NCBI GenBank assembly: GCA_035235625.1
Contig: CP141147.1
Coordinates: 6,871,001-6,935,000, forward strand
DNA from: Saururus chinensis
Lineage: Eukaryota; Streptophyta; Magnoliopsida; Piperales; Saururaceae
Length of the DNA: 64,000 nucleotides
Direction of reading: 5' to 3'
Below are positions 12,054 through 24,419 of this stretch, one piece after another (positions within the stretch are counted from its first letter, which is position 1; the number at the start of each line of letters is the position of its first letter). Position numbers and translations under genes: made by a program. The notes beneath the pieces are model-generated. The model saw only the letters and a list, made by a program, of their open reading frames with translations, searched no databases and was not told the origin of the DNA.

Positions 12054-15000
12054 TGTAATATCTTGGATTTTCCAAGATTTTGAAACCTAACCATGTGGAA
12101 AATAGGGTGTTTGGCACATTGACATTCTTAGTAAAAGAACTTATTTCATAAGCAGAATTTATTGCTAATAATACTTTTATTAGAAAGTAGATAGAAAGAG
12201 CTTTAAAATGCCACCAAGAATGCACAAATCGGAGTTCAAATGAGGGAGTTATGAATGTTCAAAGTTGAATATGTCATACAAGGCCTGTTTACCCGATTTA
12301 GACTCGTATTTGGGCCGTTTAAGTCATTTTGCGGGCCCAGTTATTTAAAGTGACGGGAATTACTAAAATATATCCCAAGTGGTCCACCTTGACCCACCTT
12401 CTAAAGGGATTATGATTCCTAACCCCCATGATTATAAAAAGAGCGTCATATGGCTCAATTGGGGGAGCTTTTGGCCAGGTGGGAGGAGAGAAGCCTCCGG
12501 GTATGTTTTTCAGCGAAGGTGGTTAGTGACGAAGTTGGAGAGGAGCGAGCATGAAAAACGGAGTCTTGATGAGCTATGATCGCTTATTACCATTACTTTT
12601 TGGATTTTTAGGGTTAATTATTGGTAATATATGCTTAATTGTAGATTTAGGGTAGCAAAACCTTCATTTTAATAATAGTTTATTGGGATTTGGGGATGAA
12701 ACCACCGGCGGCCAGACTGGCCAGTGGGTTGGCTGGCTGCTGGTCTAGGTACTACCCACTGCTAGAGCCCTGGCTGATGCCAAACGTTATAGCTACCGCC
12801 GCGCAGGCAGCCAAGCTAGCTGACGATCTAGGAAAAAAAATAAAAGTGATGACAACTTGCAGGGGAGCAATCACGTTTCTCTAATCGTTTACAGGACCTG
12901 GACACCCAGACTCACCGCACGATTGTGGTCCAGTTGAGCTGGCCCCTCACCGGGCCGGGTGGTCAGCCGTTGGGCTTGCTAGAGGCCAAAAGATTATGGT
13001 CGTGCGTGGAGAAGAAGACCCAAACTGTGGGTCGGATCCGGGTAGGCAACGGGACTTGGGCTCCCAGACTCGCTGTGCGACGACAGTCCAATTGAGTCAA
13101 TCCCTCCCCGGGCCGTGACGAGTGGCCAGTGGCTGTCTTGGACCCAATCACACAGAACGAAAAAAGAGGCTTTGTTGCCCTGGCCGGGAACCGGGCCAAG
13201 GATGTTGGATTCACCATGTGACGACGATCCAATCGGCCCTGACCATCGCCCCGCCGTGGGGGCCAGGGGTGGCACCGCCAGAGGCTTCCTAAACTTTGGT
13301 CAGATGCAAGGAAGATGACCCACATTGCGGGTTGCAGGTCATCAGGAATGGGTTTGGGTCGGGTGACCCAAACCACGTTGTTAAGACCTAGCCTGGGTCC
13401 AGGTTGGTTCAACAAAGTTAATAAATAAATAAAAATTGTAAAAATTATAGAATAATCAGGAGAGTATGACAAATACCCTCACAAAGTTTCAGCCAGGTTA
13501 AACATCCCAGTCTATAAAAGGTCCAATTTACCCTTATATTTGAATCGTAGAATAATTTTCAATGACACAATTTAGGGGCTCCAGTTCAGTGGCTTATGAG
13601 TGGGTTTAAAAATTAAGAAAACTTTTAGTGATATATATAAGTGTACCCTAATTACAGACAAATGAACAAGCAAAGAAAAAAACCCAGTTAATAAATAATT
13701 GACTATTTTACCCCAAGGGTTAATGTAAAATCGTTAATGAACTAGGGTTTGTTAGGGGTTTATGACCCCGTAAAATGGTAAGAAGATTACACCGGGTCCA
13801 TAACATCAAGGAGTACCTATGGATAAATTTTGGACCCATTAAAGTTGAAGGAACCAATAAATAAAATGATAAAAATACCGCTATGAGCAGACTAGCTCGT
13901 ATTCGCATGAATGGAATCAACGGGCCGATTTGATACTAAAACTCCTTTAGAGGTGAAGGGTTTATCTAAGAACAGAGAGGACCGTGTCCCATGTAAGAAA
14001 ATTAACCTAATGCCTTTAGTTGTATTACAACTTGGTTTCATGAAAATATAAGCACCTAACCCGAGGAGAGTTAGGGCACAAGAGTACGAGTCTTTTTAGT
14101 GTCCTAATTGGGTTTGACGCTTGATATTATGTTTTGTTTAGACCTGTGTAGGTTTGTATTATTTATGTTTTTTTTTATTTAATGTTGCTATTGTTATTGT
14201 CATAGTAATTTTTTATTAGCTTAAGATTAATGAAAGATTAATCAATGGGGTCAGATAGGTTTGGATTGGGCGAGAACACCTAATCAAAATAAAGACTAAA
14301 ATACCCTCAAAGGGGTCTAGGACTAGTTCATAGAGTGAACAAGGCCTTTGACTTGACGATTTGCCTTGGTTAAATAATTTATTGCTATTTTGAGTTTTAA
14401 CCCTACTCTGAAAGAGATTGATAGGGTTTGGAACAGTCGTTTGGAATCCTTACTTGTTGACGAGCAAGATAGGGTTCAGAATTGTTTTTCTGGGACTTAG
14501 CTCTACTGAGAAGCTGTTGATGTGATCGTGTAGTTGCATCTCCCCGTTGGAGGGAGCTTTGCGTGAGCTAAGCTCACCACCAATTTATTCATAATTGTTT
14601 AGTGTAAATGCATTCAAATAAGCTAACAGCCTCCTTGTTTGGCTTTTTCGGCCATGTTTGTTCAGGTTTAGTTGTGGGTCATGCACTTCCACTCTGGTTA
14701 GGTCCTTATGGGTTAGGTTGGGTTATGACACTTCTTGGTGGATTCTAGTGCTTCATTATGGAAGGTTCCCTTTCGAGGATGGTCTATAGTGGTTGTGTCA
14801 TTTGTCACTTAGGTTGACATTTGATAAGTCTGTATGTCTTTGGGATTAGATAGGGATATTAATTATCAAACAATTATTTAAGAGATAATTAATACAATAG
14901 TTTGATATTTCTTGTTTAATTAGAACAAGTGGAATGATTAAAGGACTTCCATAAAATGTAGGTTGGTTGAAAATACCTAAGCATTGCGCGTGTGATGCTA

Positions 15001-15568
15001 TGCTTCTTGAGGTAATGTAGTTTATAGGCAGAACTATGTCTGGATCCGATCATGTTGAAAACATTGGAGATGTTGTCTGATGAGTACATAGGCACATGTT
15101 GGCTTGGTCCAAAAAGTATTAAATAATACTTTTGTTCTTTTGAAACTTTCCTCCAAGGTGAGGAGATGTTTTGTTGTTGTTTGGTCTTGTTTGGTTGCAT
15201 GTTCTTTAAATGAGGAATAGTGAGACCAGGATGTCTGTGGGCGATTGAAGACGATATTGCACTAGTGGGATCTAGTTTCTTACTTCTGCAATTTTGTAAG
15301 TAATTGTAATTTCTAACGTGAGTGCTAACTTTACTTGCTTATTTATTTTCGGACAAGTGCAAACTTGTACTTGGGGTGTGTAACCTGCTATTTATCGAAT
15401 TTTGACACGTGTAATTATATCATATGTTTTGATATTCATATTTGTGAAGCCCAATTATCATAACCTAGATATTTGTCGATTGATTTTCTTTGATTTAAAG
15501 AAAAAAATTATCATAATTTATCACATGTCCTTTTATTTAAAAGGATTTTTAAAATCCAGGTCATGATA
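12054..15568 (+). mobile_element. Solo LTR A2 (family A, 3515 bp)
   Basis: It begins TGTAATATCTTGG and ends CCAGGTCATGATA. The flanks GGGAA (12049-12053) and GGGAT (15569-15573) form a near-perfect target duplication. The host LTR A0 resumes directly after it, which explains what otherwise looks like a tandem 1.1-kb repeat. A GC-rich block lies at about 12690-13400. The whole length matches A1 at moderate identity. It is non-coding. Confidence 0.85.
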
Positions 15569-16688
15569 GGGATAGTCATTCTGAATCCTTGCTTATTTGT
15601 TAAGAATAGATAGGGTCGGGATGGTTTTTCTGAGTCAGCTTGATTGAGGAGTTGTTAATTTGACCATGTCGATGCACCTCCCCATTGGAGGGAGCTCTAC
15701 GTGAGATCATATAGTGTACACATATTTGGAATAGCAGATATCTTGCTTGGTTGGCTTCTCCAGCCCCTTCTGTTCATGTGTAGTTGTGGGTCATGCCCTT
15801 CCACTCCGGTAAGGTCCTTAGGGGGCTAGTTGGGTTATGGTATTATTTGGTGGATTCCAGAGCCACACTATGAATGATACCCTGTATGGGTGGTCTATGG
15901 TGGTTGTATCATTTGTCAGTTAGGTTGACATTTGATGATTCTATTTATCTTTGGGATTAGATGGGGATATTAATTATTAAACAAAATTTCATGAAATAAT
16001 TAATGAAATTTCTTGTTATTGCTTGTTTAATTAGAACAAGTGAAACACTTAAAGGACTTGCATCAAATGTATGCTAGTTTAAAATACTCAAGCATTGTAT
16101 GTTAGATGTTATACTTCTTGAGATACAATAGTTTCTAGGCAGAACTACTTTTGGATCTGATCTTGTTGGAATACTAGTAGAGATTTTGTCTGATGAGTGC
16201 GTGGGCAACTAACATCTTAGTGATGTTAGCTTGATGAAAAAAATATTTATTAATACGTTTGATCTTTTGGAGACTTTCCTCCAAATGGAGGAGATGTTTT
16301 GTTGTTGTTTGGTTTTGTTAGTTCTTTAGGCAAGGACTAGTGAGACTAGGATGTCGGTGGAGGATTGAGGACAACATTGCATAGTGGGATCTAGTTTTTT
16401 ACTTTTGCAAATTTGTTAGTAATTGTAAATAATGGCGGGAGAGATGACTTTACTTGGTTATTTATTTTTAGACATGACAAACTTGTACTTAGAGGGTTAA
16501 CCTGATATTTATGGACTTTTGACACGCATAGTAATATCATAGGTTTTGACATTCGTATTTGTGAACCCCACTTATCATGACCTAGATATTTAATTAGATT
16601 ATTTGTTTTGGATTCAAAAAAAAAATTCCTCGTGATATATCGCACATCCTTTATTAAAAAGGGTTTTAAAAAATTTTGGGTTGTGACA

Positions 16689-17572
16689 CCCTTCCACTGT
16701 TGCCAGGTCCTTAGGGGCTAGGATAGGTTATGGCACTTCTTGGTGGATTCCTAGTCCACACAATGGATAATTCCCTTACGAGGATGGTCCATGGTTGTTC
16801 TATCATTTGTCAATTCTATCCTTATGATTAGATGGGGTTATTAATTATTGAACAAAAGTTTGTGAAATAATTAAAGGAATATCATATTATTGCTTGTTTA
16901 ATTAGAACAAGTGGAACACCTATATGACTTGCATCAAATGTATGCTAGTTTAAAATACTTAAACATTGCATGTTTGATATTATTCTTCTTGAGATACTGT
17001 AGTTTCTAGGCAGAACTACGTATGGATCCTATCTTGTTGGAAGTATCATTAGAGATGTTGTCCAATAAATACGCTGACAACTAATATCTTGGTGATGTTG
17101 GCCCGATCTGAAAAATATTAATTAATACTTTTATTCTTTAAAAAACTTTCCTCCAAAGGGAGGAGATGTTCTATTGTTGTTTGGTCTCATTAGTTGCAGC
17201 TCTTATAGGAAAGGACTAGCGAGACCAGGATTGTCGATGGCAGATTGAAGATGATGTTGCACTGGTAGGATCTAGTTTTTTACTTTTACAATTTTATAAG
17301 TAATTATAAATACTGGCATGAGAGCCAATTTTTCTTAGTTATTTATTTTTAGATGAATGATAGATCTGTACTTAGAGGGTTAACATGCTGTTTATGAGCT
17401 TTTTGACATGTAATAATATCATGTGTTTTGATATTCGTATTTGTGAACCCTAGTTATTATGATTGAGATATCTAATCAGATGATTTGTTTTGTATTTAGG
17501 AAATACAAAAATTCCTTGTAATTTATTGCACATCATTTATTAAAAAGGGTTTTAAAAATCCAGATTGTGATG
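16689..17572 (+). mobile_element. Family A LTR tail fragment
   Basis: From 'cccttccactgttgccagg' to '..ccagattgtgat' the sequence matches the last 0.9 kb of A0 and A2. Because it follows directly after the A0 end, A0 probably inserted into this still older A copy. The left part and target duplication cannot be found. Confidence 0.7.
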
Positions 17573-17579
17573 GTGGCAA

Positions 17580-17770
17580 TCTTACTAGGGCCATGGTAGC
17601 ACTACCATGGTTGGGCAGCACTCCCATACCTCTTCCTTGGTCATGGAAGCTCTGTTCTGGCCATGGCTACAGTACCATGGCACATTCATGGTTGTGACAA
17701 CATTTCCATGATCACTTGGGCATTGCTGGAGCCACAATAGTTGTGCACTACTGGAGCCAAGGCTTCTCAA
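17580..17770. repeat. CCATGG-rich minisatellite, left block
   Basis: Loose copies of about 30 bp built from 'gccatggtagcactaccatgg' words lie here. Similar blocks sit at 18665-18900 and 33760-33960. In all three cases the block abuts the end of the foldback/MULE-related sequence. The open frames it creates are not genes. Confidence 0.75.
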
Positions 17771-17778
17771 AACGAAAA

Positions 17779-18655
17779 AATGGGGAAAATTATATAAATA
17801 ATATTAAAAAAAATATTTACTGAAATGGTGTTTGGTTAGAAATATTTACCGGAATAGTGTTGGTTTTTTCACGCAGGCGCCAGCCGAGCATTGACATCTA
17901 CATGGCTTTTTTTTAAAAAAAATTTAGGTGATTTCGTCCTTTTGAAGGACGAAATTTGAATTCGCCCTTTCAAAGGACGAAATCCCCATCACAAGGTGAT
18001 TTCTCCCTTGCAAAGGACAAAATCACCATAATTGATTCCGTCCTTCTATCTCCTCTCTCTCTCCTATCTCTCTTCTCTCTCTCCTCTCTCTCCTCTTTCT
18101 CTCTCTTCTTTCTCTATTCACACACACTCTCTCTCTATTCACTCACTCTCTTCTTTCTCTCCTATTTCACTCTTTCTTCTCTCTCTATTCACTCTCTCTC
18201 CTCTCTCTTTTGGCTATCTCTCTTATTCTCTATCTCCTCTCTTCAAAGGACGAAATCATGAAAAACTTAAAAAAAACATGGAGAGAGAGACAAGAGAGAG
18301 AGAAGCCGAAAGAGAGAGGAGAGAGAGTGAATAGAGAGAGAAGAGAGAGAGAGAGTGAAGAAAGAGAGGAGAGAGACAAAGAGAGTGAATAGAGAGAGAG
18401 TGAAGAGAGAGAGGAGAGATAGACGAAAGAGAGAGGAGAGAGAGTGAATAGAGGGAGAAAGATGAGAGAGAGACTAAAGAGAGAGGAGAGATAGTGAATA
18501 CAGAGAGAAAGAGGGGAGAGAGAGTGAATAGAGTGAAGAGAGAGAGAGAGGAGAGAAGGAATAAATCAATTATGGTGATTTCGTCCTTTGTAAATATTTC
18601 TAACCAAACACCATTTCGGTAAATATTTTTTTAATATTATTTATATAATTTTCCC
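17779..18655. mobile_element. Foldback (MULE-derived) element with TC and GA arms
   Basis: The left end, starting near 17782 with ggggaaaattatataaat and continuing through tttactgaaatggtgtttgg, is the reverse complement of the right end (about 18595-18655). Inside, gatttcgtcc/ggacgaaatc words occur in both orientations. A TC-rich stretch (18045-18245) faces a GA-rich stretch (18285-18560), so the whole element could fold into one long hairpin. The right arm lacks about 170 bp found in the left. It has no transposase. End sequences match the MULE left end at 43215, so it is likely a non-autonomous relative. Confidence 0.82.
18045..18560. repeat. Mirrored (CT)n / (GA)n imperfect microsatellite pair
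   Basis: About 200 bp of ctctct with interspersed tcactc is followed by about 275 bp of gagaga with gagtga. The two are complementary and separated by a short aaaggacgaaatcatg spacer. The Ser/Leu- and Arg/Glu-rich open frames they create are low-complexity artefacts. Confidence 0.9.
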
Positions 18656-18664
18656 AAAAAAATG

Positions 18665-18900
18665 CTTTTGGTACCATTGCCATGGCCATGGTAGCACTAC
18701 GATAGTGCTTCCATGGTTGTGGCAACACTGACATGACTGAACCAGTCATGCCAAAGGCCATGGCTGCACTACCATGGCGCTTCCATGGCCATGACAGTGC
18801 TGCCATGGCTGAAGCAGTCATGCCAAAGGCCATCATAGTGCTACTATAGTTGTGTCTATGCTTCTAGTGCAATGGTAACACTGCCATGTGTTGGGTGGTA
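18665..18900. repeat. CCATGG-rich minisatellite, right block
   Basis: Repeats of 'gccatggctgcactaccatgg' and 'gaagcagtcatgccaaagg' directly follow the right end of the foldback element. The latter phrase recurs twice here and once at about 33815. Confidence 0.78.
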
Positions 18901-19095
18901 TGAGTGAAAGCTTGGTGGCGAACCCTTCCGGTTGAGGCCTAAAATTCAGTTTTTGAGTCCCTCAAGTGAAGATCACATGCAATTCATATAGAACACAAGC
19001 ATGCATAAACAATAATCCACAATTCTAATATGAATTAATATTTAATCAGAACTATAATCAAGGGAAAACACATACTATACATAGAGATGATGGGA
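18888..19095 (-). mobile_element. Copia LTR fragment related to element H
   Basis: The opening 'tgttgggtggtatgagtgaa..agcttggtgg' parallels the H LTR at 32082 ('tattgggtggtgcagcggaagcttggtgg'), including the following 'cctcaag..aca..catgca' region. It is a fragment only, and no internal region is attached. Confidence 0.6.
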
Positions 19096-19452
19096 CTTGG
19101 CACCATGAGCTGTAAAAACTCAATAATAATGGAGATTTCATCCATGGGAAGGACAAAATAAATGGGGGGTTTATTTTTCTTTTCTCATGGCGGATACTAA
19201 AGGCTGAGGTCCCCTCACTTCAATTTCCCAAGTTCCTTATGCAGTAATTGTTGATCCAATCTTGCAGCAACATTTTTTATATACTGAAGATAAAAAGTTC
19301 AGCCATTCCTCCCTCGTTTCAGAAGTTGATGTTCCTAGTCCCAAGGACTTTCCTTGTCCACCATTTGTCAATCTTGATTTCCATGAGGCTGAATCGATCC
19401 CGAGAGTGACCATCAACACATTTTCTAGGCTAGTTCTTGGTATTGACCGACA

Positions 19453-20440
19453 TGTAGAGTGGCCGGACCAGCGGAAGCGTGGTGGGAGGGGGTTGGCACA
19501 CCAATCAAGATCCAATCTTTAAATCAAATCTACACCAAACATGCATAATACACAATTGATTAAGCAATAAACATGCATCCAAACATGAATCAATCAAAGA
19601 AGAATTGATATGGAACAAAATACTCACTGACCTGGGCGTTTTCAGCCCTAGCACGCCCTCCACAATTGAATCCTTGCACGCCAAACACAAGATCTAATCA
19701 AGCAATAGAGAAGAGATTACCTCTAATGATCTTTCTTATGTGTTGATCCCTTATAGCCTTGAACTTGGATTCAATCTCAGCAAAGCCTCTCCTTGAAGAC
19801 CCAAATCAGTGAGCACCTCTTCCAAGCTTGCACCACATGCCGTAGGAGAAGGAAGGAAGGAGCAAGAGGGAGAAGAGAGGGGCAGCCAACCCTAGTCCAA
19901 GGGGAGGCTGCACCACACCAAGAGAGGAGGGGCGGAATTGGGGAGAGAGGAGGAGAGAGTGGGGCGGCCAGCAATTAGGGCATCCTCCACTCCCTTTCTC
20001 CCTTAAATACCCTCTTCTATTTTTCTTAAGTGGGCTCACTAAACGGGCTCTAGACAATGGGATTACACGCTGAAATTCTGGCTTAAACCTAAGGGTCATA
20101 CACAACGGGAGCGGGCTTTGTCTCTCAGAGCCGGCGGAGGCCTGGACCCCCTGCACACGGCCAAGCCCGAGATAGGGTTGCCCCTCGCTAACCACAGGTC
20201 CCACCCGCAACACCTAATTCGCGCGTCTGGGTCCCACAATGTGTAAATGCACAACTTAGGAGTATGCCTAGTGCACATGTGTGACATATGCAGGTCCCAC
20301 TCGAATTATGTGTAACGAAGGCACATGTGGGGTTGGCGCGACTGCCCCCGCCACCCTTGAACCCCATGGCCCGTACCGGTTCACCCAGACCGTGACATCG
20401 TTGGACTGAACCGGGCCCAAGCCCATACCATGGTCCAACA
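19453..20440 (-). repeat. 3' LTR of copia G
   Basis: It is 988 bp, with ends TGTAGAGTGG and TCCAACA. It is near-identical in length and order to 25256-26243, with scattered substitutions concentrated in the half near 20000-20300. A purine-rich tract (minus-strand TAGTGGGGGA) lies directly inside at 20441-20450. Short open frames on either strand are not genes. Confidence 0.92.
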
Positions 20441-20450
20441 TCCCCCACTA
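20441..20450 (-). other. Polypurine tract of copia G
   Basis: TAGTGGGGGA on the minus strand lies immediately upstream of the 3' LTR, the expected place for plus-strand priming. Confidence 0.75.
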
Positions 20451-20493
20451 TGGGTGAAAGGCTCATATGGTCCAACAACGACTTGTGCTAGTC

Positions 20494-20976
20494 CTATCGA
20501 AGACCAATGCTATGAGCATGCTTAGAAAATAAATCTGTCGTTAAGGCCTTAGTGAACGGATCAGCCAACATCTCAGTAGTAGGAAGATGACTCACAATCA
20601 CTTTTCCCCTCTGTAGCATGTCGAAGATATAATAGTAATGAACCTCAATGTGCTTATCTCTGGCACTGATCTCCCCATTCTTGAGTGTCGACACTATTGC
20701 CAGATTATCACAATACATTTGGACAGGAGCATCAGTCCAGTTTTCTAGCCCCAATCTTGCTAGAAACTCCTTAATCCATACTGCTTGGGAAGCTACAATA
20801 TTGCCTACATAAAACTCAACTTCCATCGTAGGCTTAGAAACACTCTTTTGTTTCTTGCTTTCCCACGATATAGCACCGCCTCCAAACATGAAGACATATC
20901 CAGCAGTGGATTTCCTATCATCTAGATCCCCCGCATAGTCTGAATCACTATATCTAGCCAATGACAGTCTTTCCAC
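20494..20976 (-). pseudogene. Copia G RNase H remnant
   Basis: Typical copia RNase H sequence is visible: SDSDYAGDLDDRKSTAGYVF near the start, then SWESKKQ, MYCDNLAIV and an HIEVHYY stretch. It is the last domain of the polyprotein and lies just upstream of the 3' LTR. It is a fossil and part of a broken element. Confidence 0.88.
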
Positions 20977-21148
20977 CTGATAGGTGAGTTTTAAACTCTT
21001 AGACCCTAATATGTATCAAAATACCCTCCTCACCTGATTGGTAACGTCTTAACAAGCTTACCACAAAACTCAAATCAGGTCGAGTACAGGTCATGGCATA
21101 CATCAAGCTGCCAATAGCCTGTGCATATGGCACGGACTCCATCTAGAG

Positions 21149-22255
21149 TCAGTCTTTCTCTGTCCGAGGAGCCATACTCTTAGACAACATAGTACCCTTG
21201 CAAATACGGGATTCAATGGTTTTCCAACCAATGACATTGAAGCATTTGAGGATGCTCTCTATGTATGACTCTTGAGATATACTAATCTTCCTAGCTTTTC
21301 TATCTCTGTCAATTTTCATCCCGAGGATGTAGGATGTCTCACCCATGTCTTTCATCTCAAACTGGGTTTTGAGCCATTCCTTCAAACTGACTATCATACT
21401 TAGATCATTCCCCATCAAGAGTATGTCGTCTACATACAGTGACAACATCATATACCTAACTCCATCCCGGAAGGTATAGACACAATGATCGTGTTCATTC
21501 ACTATGAACCCATACTCACTAATCACCTTGTGAAAAGTGAAGTACCATTGCTTGAGAGATAGTTTTAGGCCATACAATGATTTTATGAGCTTGCACACCT
21601 TGTGTTCCTCTCGAGGAATCACAAACCCCTCAGGTTGTTCCATGTAAATCTCCTCCTCTAAATCTCCATTTAGGAAGGCAGTCTTTACATCCATTTGGTG
21701 CAACTCTAAATCAAAGTAAGCAACACAAGCTAAGAGACATCTAATCGAGTCAAATCTTGACACTGGTGAGTATGTCTCTTTAAAGTCTATCCCATACACT
21801 TGGGTGAACCCGTTGGCCATTAATATCGCCTTGTACTTATCTATAGACCCATCAGCCTTAAGCTTCCTTTGGAAGATCCATTTACACCCAATGGGCTTTC
21901 GCCCTTTAGGTGGATCCACTATCTCCCAGACCTTGTTTTTTAAGATATAGTCCATCTCTTCCTGAACAACAACCTGCCATTCTTGAGCATTTGGAAGACT
22001 TAAAGCTTGCACAAGGGTAATCAGGTCATCTAGAATAGGTTCATCTAACGTGACGTTGCCCTCCCCTAGCATTGTATAGAAGTCCCTCAGCAAAATTGAA
22101 GGTCTTCTTTCCCTCAATGCCCTGGGTTCAGGTTCGGTTTGGTTTTGATCTGATCCAATTACTTCCTCTGGGGAAGTGCTAGGACCAGCCTTTTTAACCG
22201 CCTCAAATAAATCAACTTTCTTGTTAGGAATTCTAGGGTTTAATTCTTCTTCCAA
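21149..22255 (-). pseudogene. Copia G reverse transcriptase remnant
   Basis: Copia RT hallmarks are present: GCKWIFQRKLKADGSIDKYK, the QMDVKTAFLNGDLEEEIYM block, and the catalytic LYVDDILLMGND. These are followed by the FEMKDMG..YILGMKI stretch. The upstream part is the integrase C-terminal linker. It belongs to a broken polyprotein, and the same domain in element H (28391-29512) is a diverged relative. Confidence 0.92.
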
Positions 22256-22264
22256 GAAATAAGC

Positions 22265-23012
22265 GTCTCTAGATTAAATAACCCCCATTGTCCCATCCGT
22301 GTGGTGAACCACGAATCAGTACCCCTTAGAGTGATCACAATAACCAATAAAGTTGCACTTTATGGTCTTGGGGTCTAGCTTTGACCTATGATGGCCAGGC
22401 ACCTTTATGTGTGCCCTAGACCCCCACACTCTAAGATGCCCTAAGTTTGGACATCAACCCGTCCATAACTCATAAGGTGTCCATTGGACTACCTTTGTTG
22501 GTACATGATTAAGGATGTACACGACGGTGTCTAAAGCCTTACCCCAGAAGTTGGTTCCTAACTCAGAGTGATTTAACATGGACCTTACCATGTCCATAAG
22601 CGTCCTATTACGCCCTTTCTGCCACTCCATTTTGTTGTGGAGTGTATAGTAGGGTGTACTGATGAACTATTCCCTGATCAGTACAGTAGTCATTAAACAT
22701 GTCAGAGGTGTACTCGCCACCCCTGTCAGTCCTCAGGATTTTTACTTTTCTGCCTAACTTAGTCTCTACCTCAGCTTTAAATTCCTTAAATTTATCTTAA
22801 GCGTTAGACTTCCTGCTTATTAAATACATGTACCCGTATCTTGAATAGTCATCAATGAACATAATGAAATATGTCATCCCTTTGTGGATCTGAACATTCA
22901 GGGGCCCACAGATGTCAGAATGTACCACCCTTAAGAGTTCATTTTCCCCTTGTCCCTTTTGGAAGGATTGCCTGCTCATCTTACCCGATAAGCAATCCTC
23001 ACACACACACAT
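22265..23012 (-). pseudogene. Copia G integrase remnant
   Basis: The GAG-pre-integrase/zinc-binding end (CEDCLSGKM, QSFQKGQ) leads into the integrase core (VHSDICGPLN, FIMFIDDYSRYGYMYL). The rest of the core lies in the interval up to the RT. It is a fossil, part of element G. Confidence 0.82.
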
Positions 23013-23800
23013 AGGTATTTGGATATTTTGGGTAACAACCCAGCGCTCGACATCCTATGTAGCTGGCTACATTTACATGGCACAAACACATATGCCATAG
23101 CAGGGCATCATCCAAAGACAAAACAATATACTCAGAAGTGCTTATTTCATTAGATTCAATTGAGTTCATTACATCTAAATAGTACAACCCATCTACTAAA
23201 GAAGCAATAAATAAAACGGTCCCACCCTTGCCCACAGTAGCCTTACTCCCCTTGAACCTAACTTCAAACCCCTTCTTGGTCAGAACAGGGATTGAAATCA
23301 GGTTCCTCCTGATAGAGGGAGCAAAGAGTACATCAGTCAATACAAGAGTATACCCACCCTTCAGGGGAATCCTGTAGCTCCCCATAGCCTCTACATCACA
23401 GTACGTGTTGTTTCCCATGAAGACTTTGTTCTGGCCATGCATCAAGTTGACCATCTCACCCCTGGTTCCCCTAGAGTGGGAAACATGCATTGTAGCTCCT
23501 GAGTCTAGCCACCAAGTCTTCTCCTTGATGTTAGTGATCATCACTTCAGAGACAACACAGACGATGCCCTTGCTCTTGCCCTTGTTATTGCTTGATGGTC
23601 ATCCTTCTGGGGACAGTTAGCCTTGAAGTGGCCCAGCTGGCCACACTTGAAACATGCATCTTTGGGTTTGTCATTCCCTTTTCCAGTGCCCTTGTTCTAA
23701 GGCTTCTTCCCCTTCTTCTTGAAAGCTTTCTTAGAGGGACCAGGCCCCTATCCACCTTTCTTGCCCCCACCAGAGTTATGTGCCAGGTTGGCAGTAGCAG
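22999..23800 (-). pseudogene. Copia G protease and gag zinc-knuckle remnant
   Basis: WWLDSGATMHVSHS is the aspartic-protease active-site region (D-S-G). It is followed by GSYRIPL and RRNLISIPVL, usual in copia elements. A CCHC-type knuckle region lies just upstream (about 23600-23700). Fossil. Confidence 0.82.
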
Positions 23801-23879
23801 CACCCCTAGAAGCCTTCACATGGTTCCTCCTTTCTTGCTCATGCCTTAGCTTGGTAGTCAGAGCATCCATTGTGATCTT

Positions 23880-24371
23880 CTAGTCACTCATATTCAGATA
23901 GATCACTACACTATCCCAAGATTTGGGAAGGCTGTTCAACACTGTAGAAACTTGGATTCCCTCATAGATGGGGTCCTCCAGTGTCTCCAGGTCATCAGCA
24001 ATGATGGCCATGACACTCAGGTGCTCCCCATACCTCACAGACACTGCTTCCAGCATCTCTCTTGTAGTCTTGTACTTCTCAAAGAGCCTTTCTATCTTAG
24101 GCTCTATGAAAGTTAGAATAATGGACCTTGCCTTGTTGTCCTCATCCCTCAATTTCTCATGGGCTTTCTTCTGAGCAGCTGATGCACCCTTTGGCAGTGA
24201 CTCAATGATCTGCTCAAATACATGAGCAAGATCAGAAAGAGTAAGGATGTGGTATATCCTCCTCTTCCACACCAGGTAATTGTCAGTATTCAGCTTCTCA
24301 ATTTTTCCTAATTCAGAAGTGACCATTTTTGGAAGCCATTGATTATATACAAGGAAACAGGTAGAGGGCAT
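23880..24371 (-). pseudogene. Copia G gag remnant
   Basis: Matches copia gag (UBN2-type): KLNTDNYLVWKRRI near the start, ADDLETLEDP, and VLNSLPKSWDSVV toward the end. It is the 5'-most coding part of the element. Fossil. Confidence 0.82.
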
Positions 24372-24419
24372 GAAATTAGTACTATTTATGGAAGGTTGAC
24401 TGCTTCTAAGAAAGGTAAT

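Larger units (their letters stand above)
5640..16688 (+). mobile_element. Family A LTR copy 'A0', 5'-truncated host of a nest
   Basis: Three blocks, 5640-5850, 11946-12048 and 15574-16688, read in order as one family A LTR tail when compared with copy A2 (its 14130-15568 segment). The 3' end is ..GGGTTGTGACA at 16688. The first gap is filled by solo LTR C1 with an ACTAG duplication. The second is filled by solo LTR A2 with a GGGA(A/T) duplication. The start of A0 is missing. It is non-coding and is the oldest member of this nest after the fragment at 16689. Confidence 0.8.

Noticed and set aside
14430-17572. True tandem duplication of a 1.1-kb unit
   Set aside because: The blocks are explained by LTR A2 inserted in A0, followed by an older A tail, with a recognisable target duplication around A2.
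17956-18392. Ser/Leu-rich and Arg/Glu-rich proteins
   Set aside because: They are translations of the CT and GA tracts of the foldback element.
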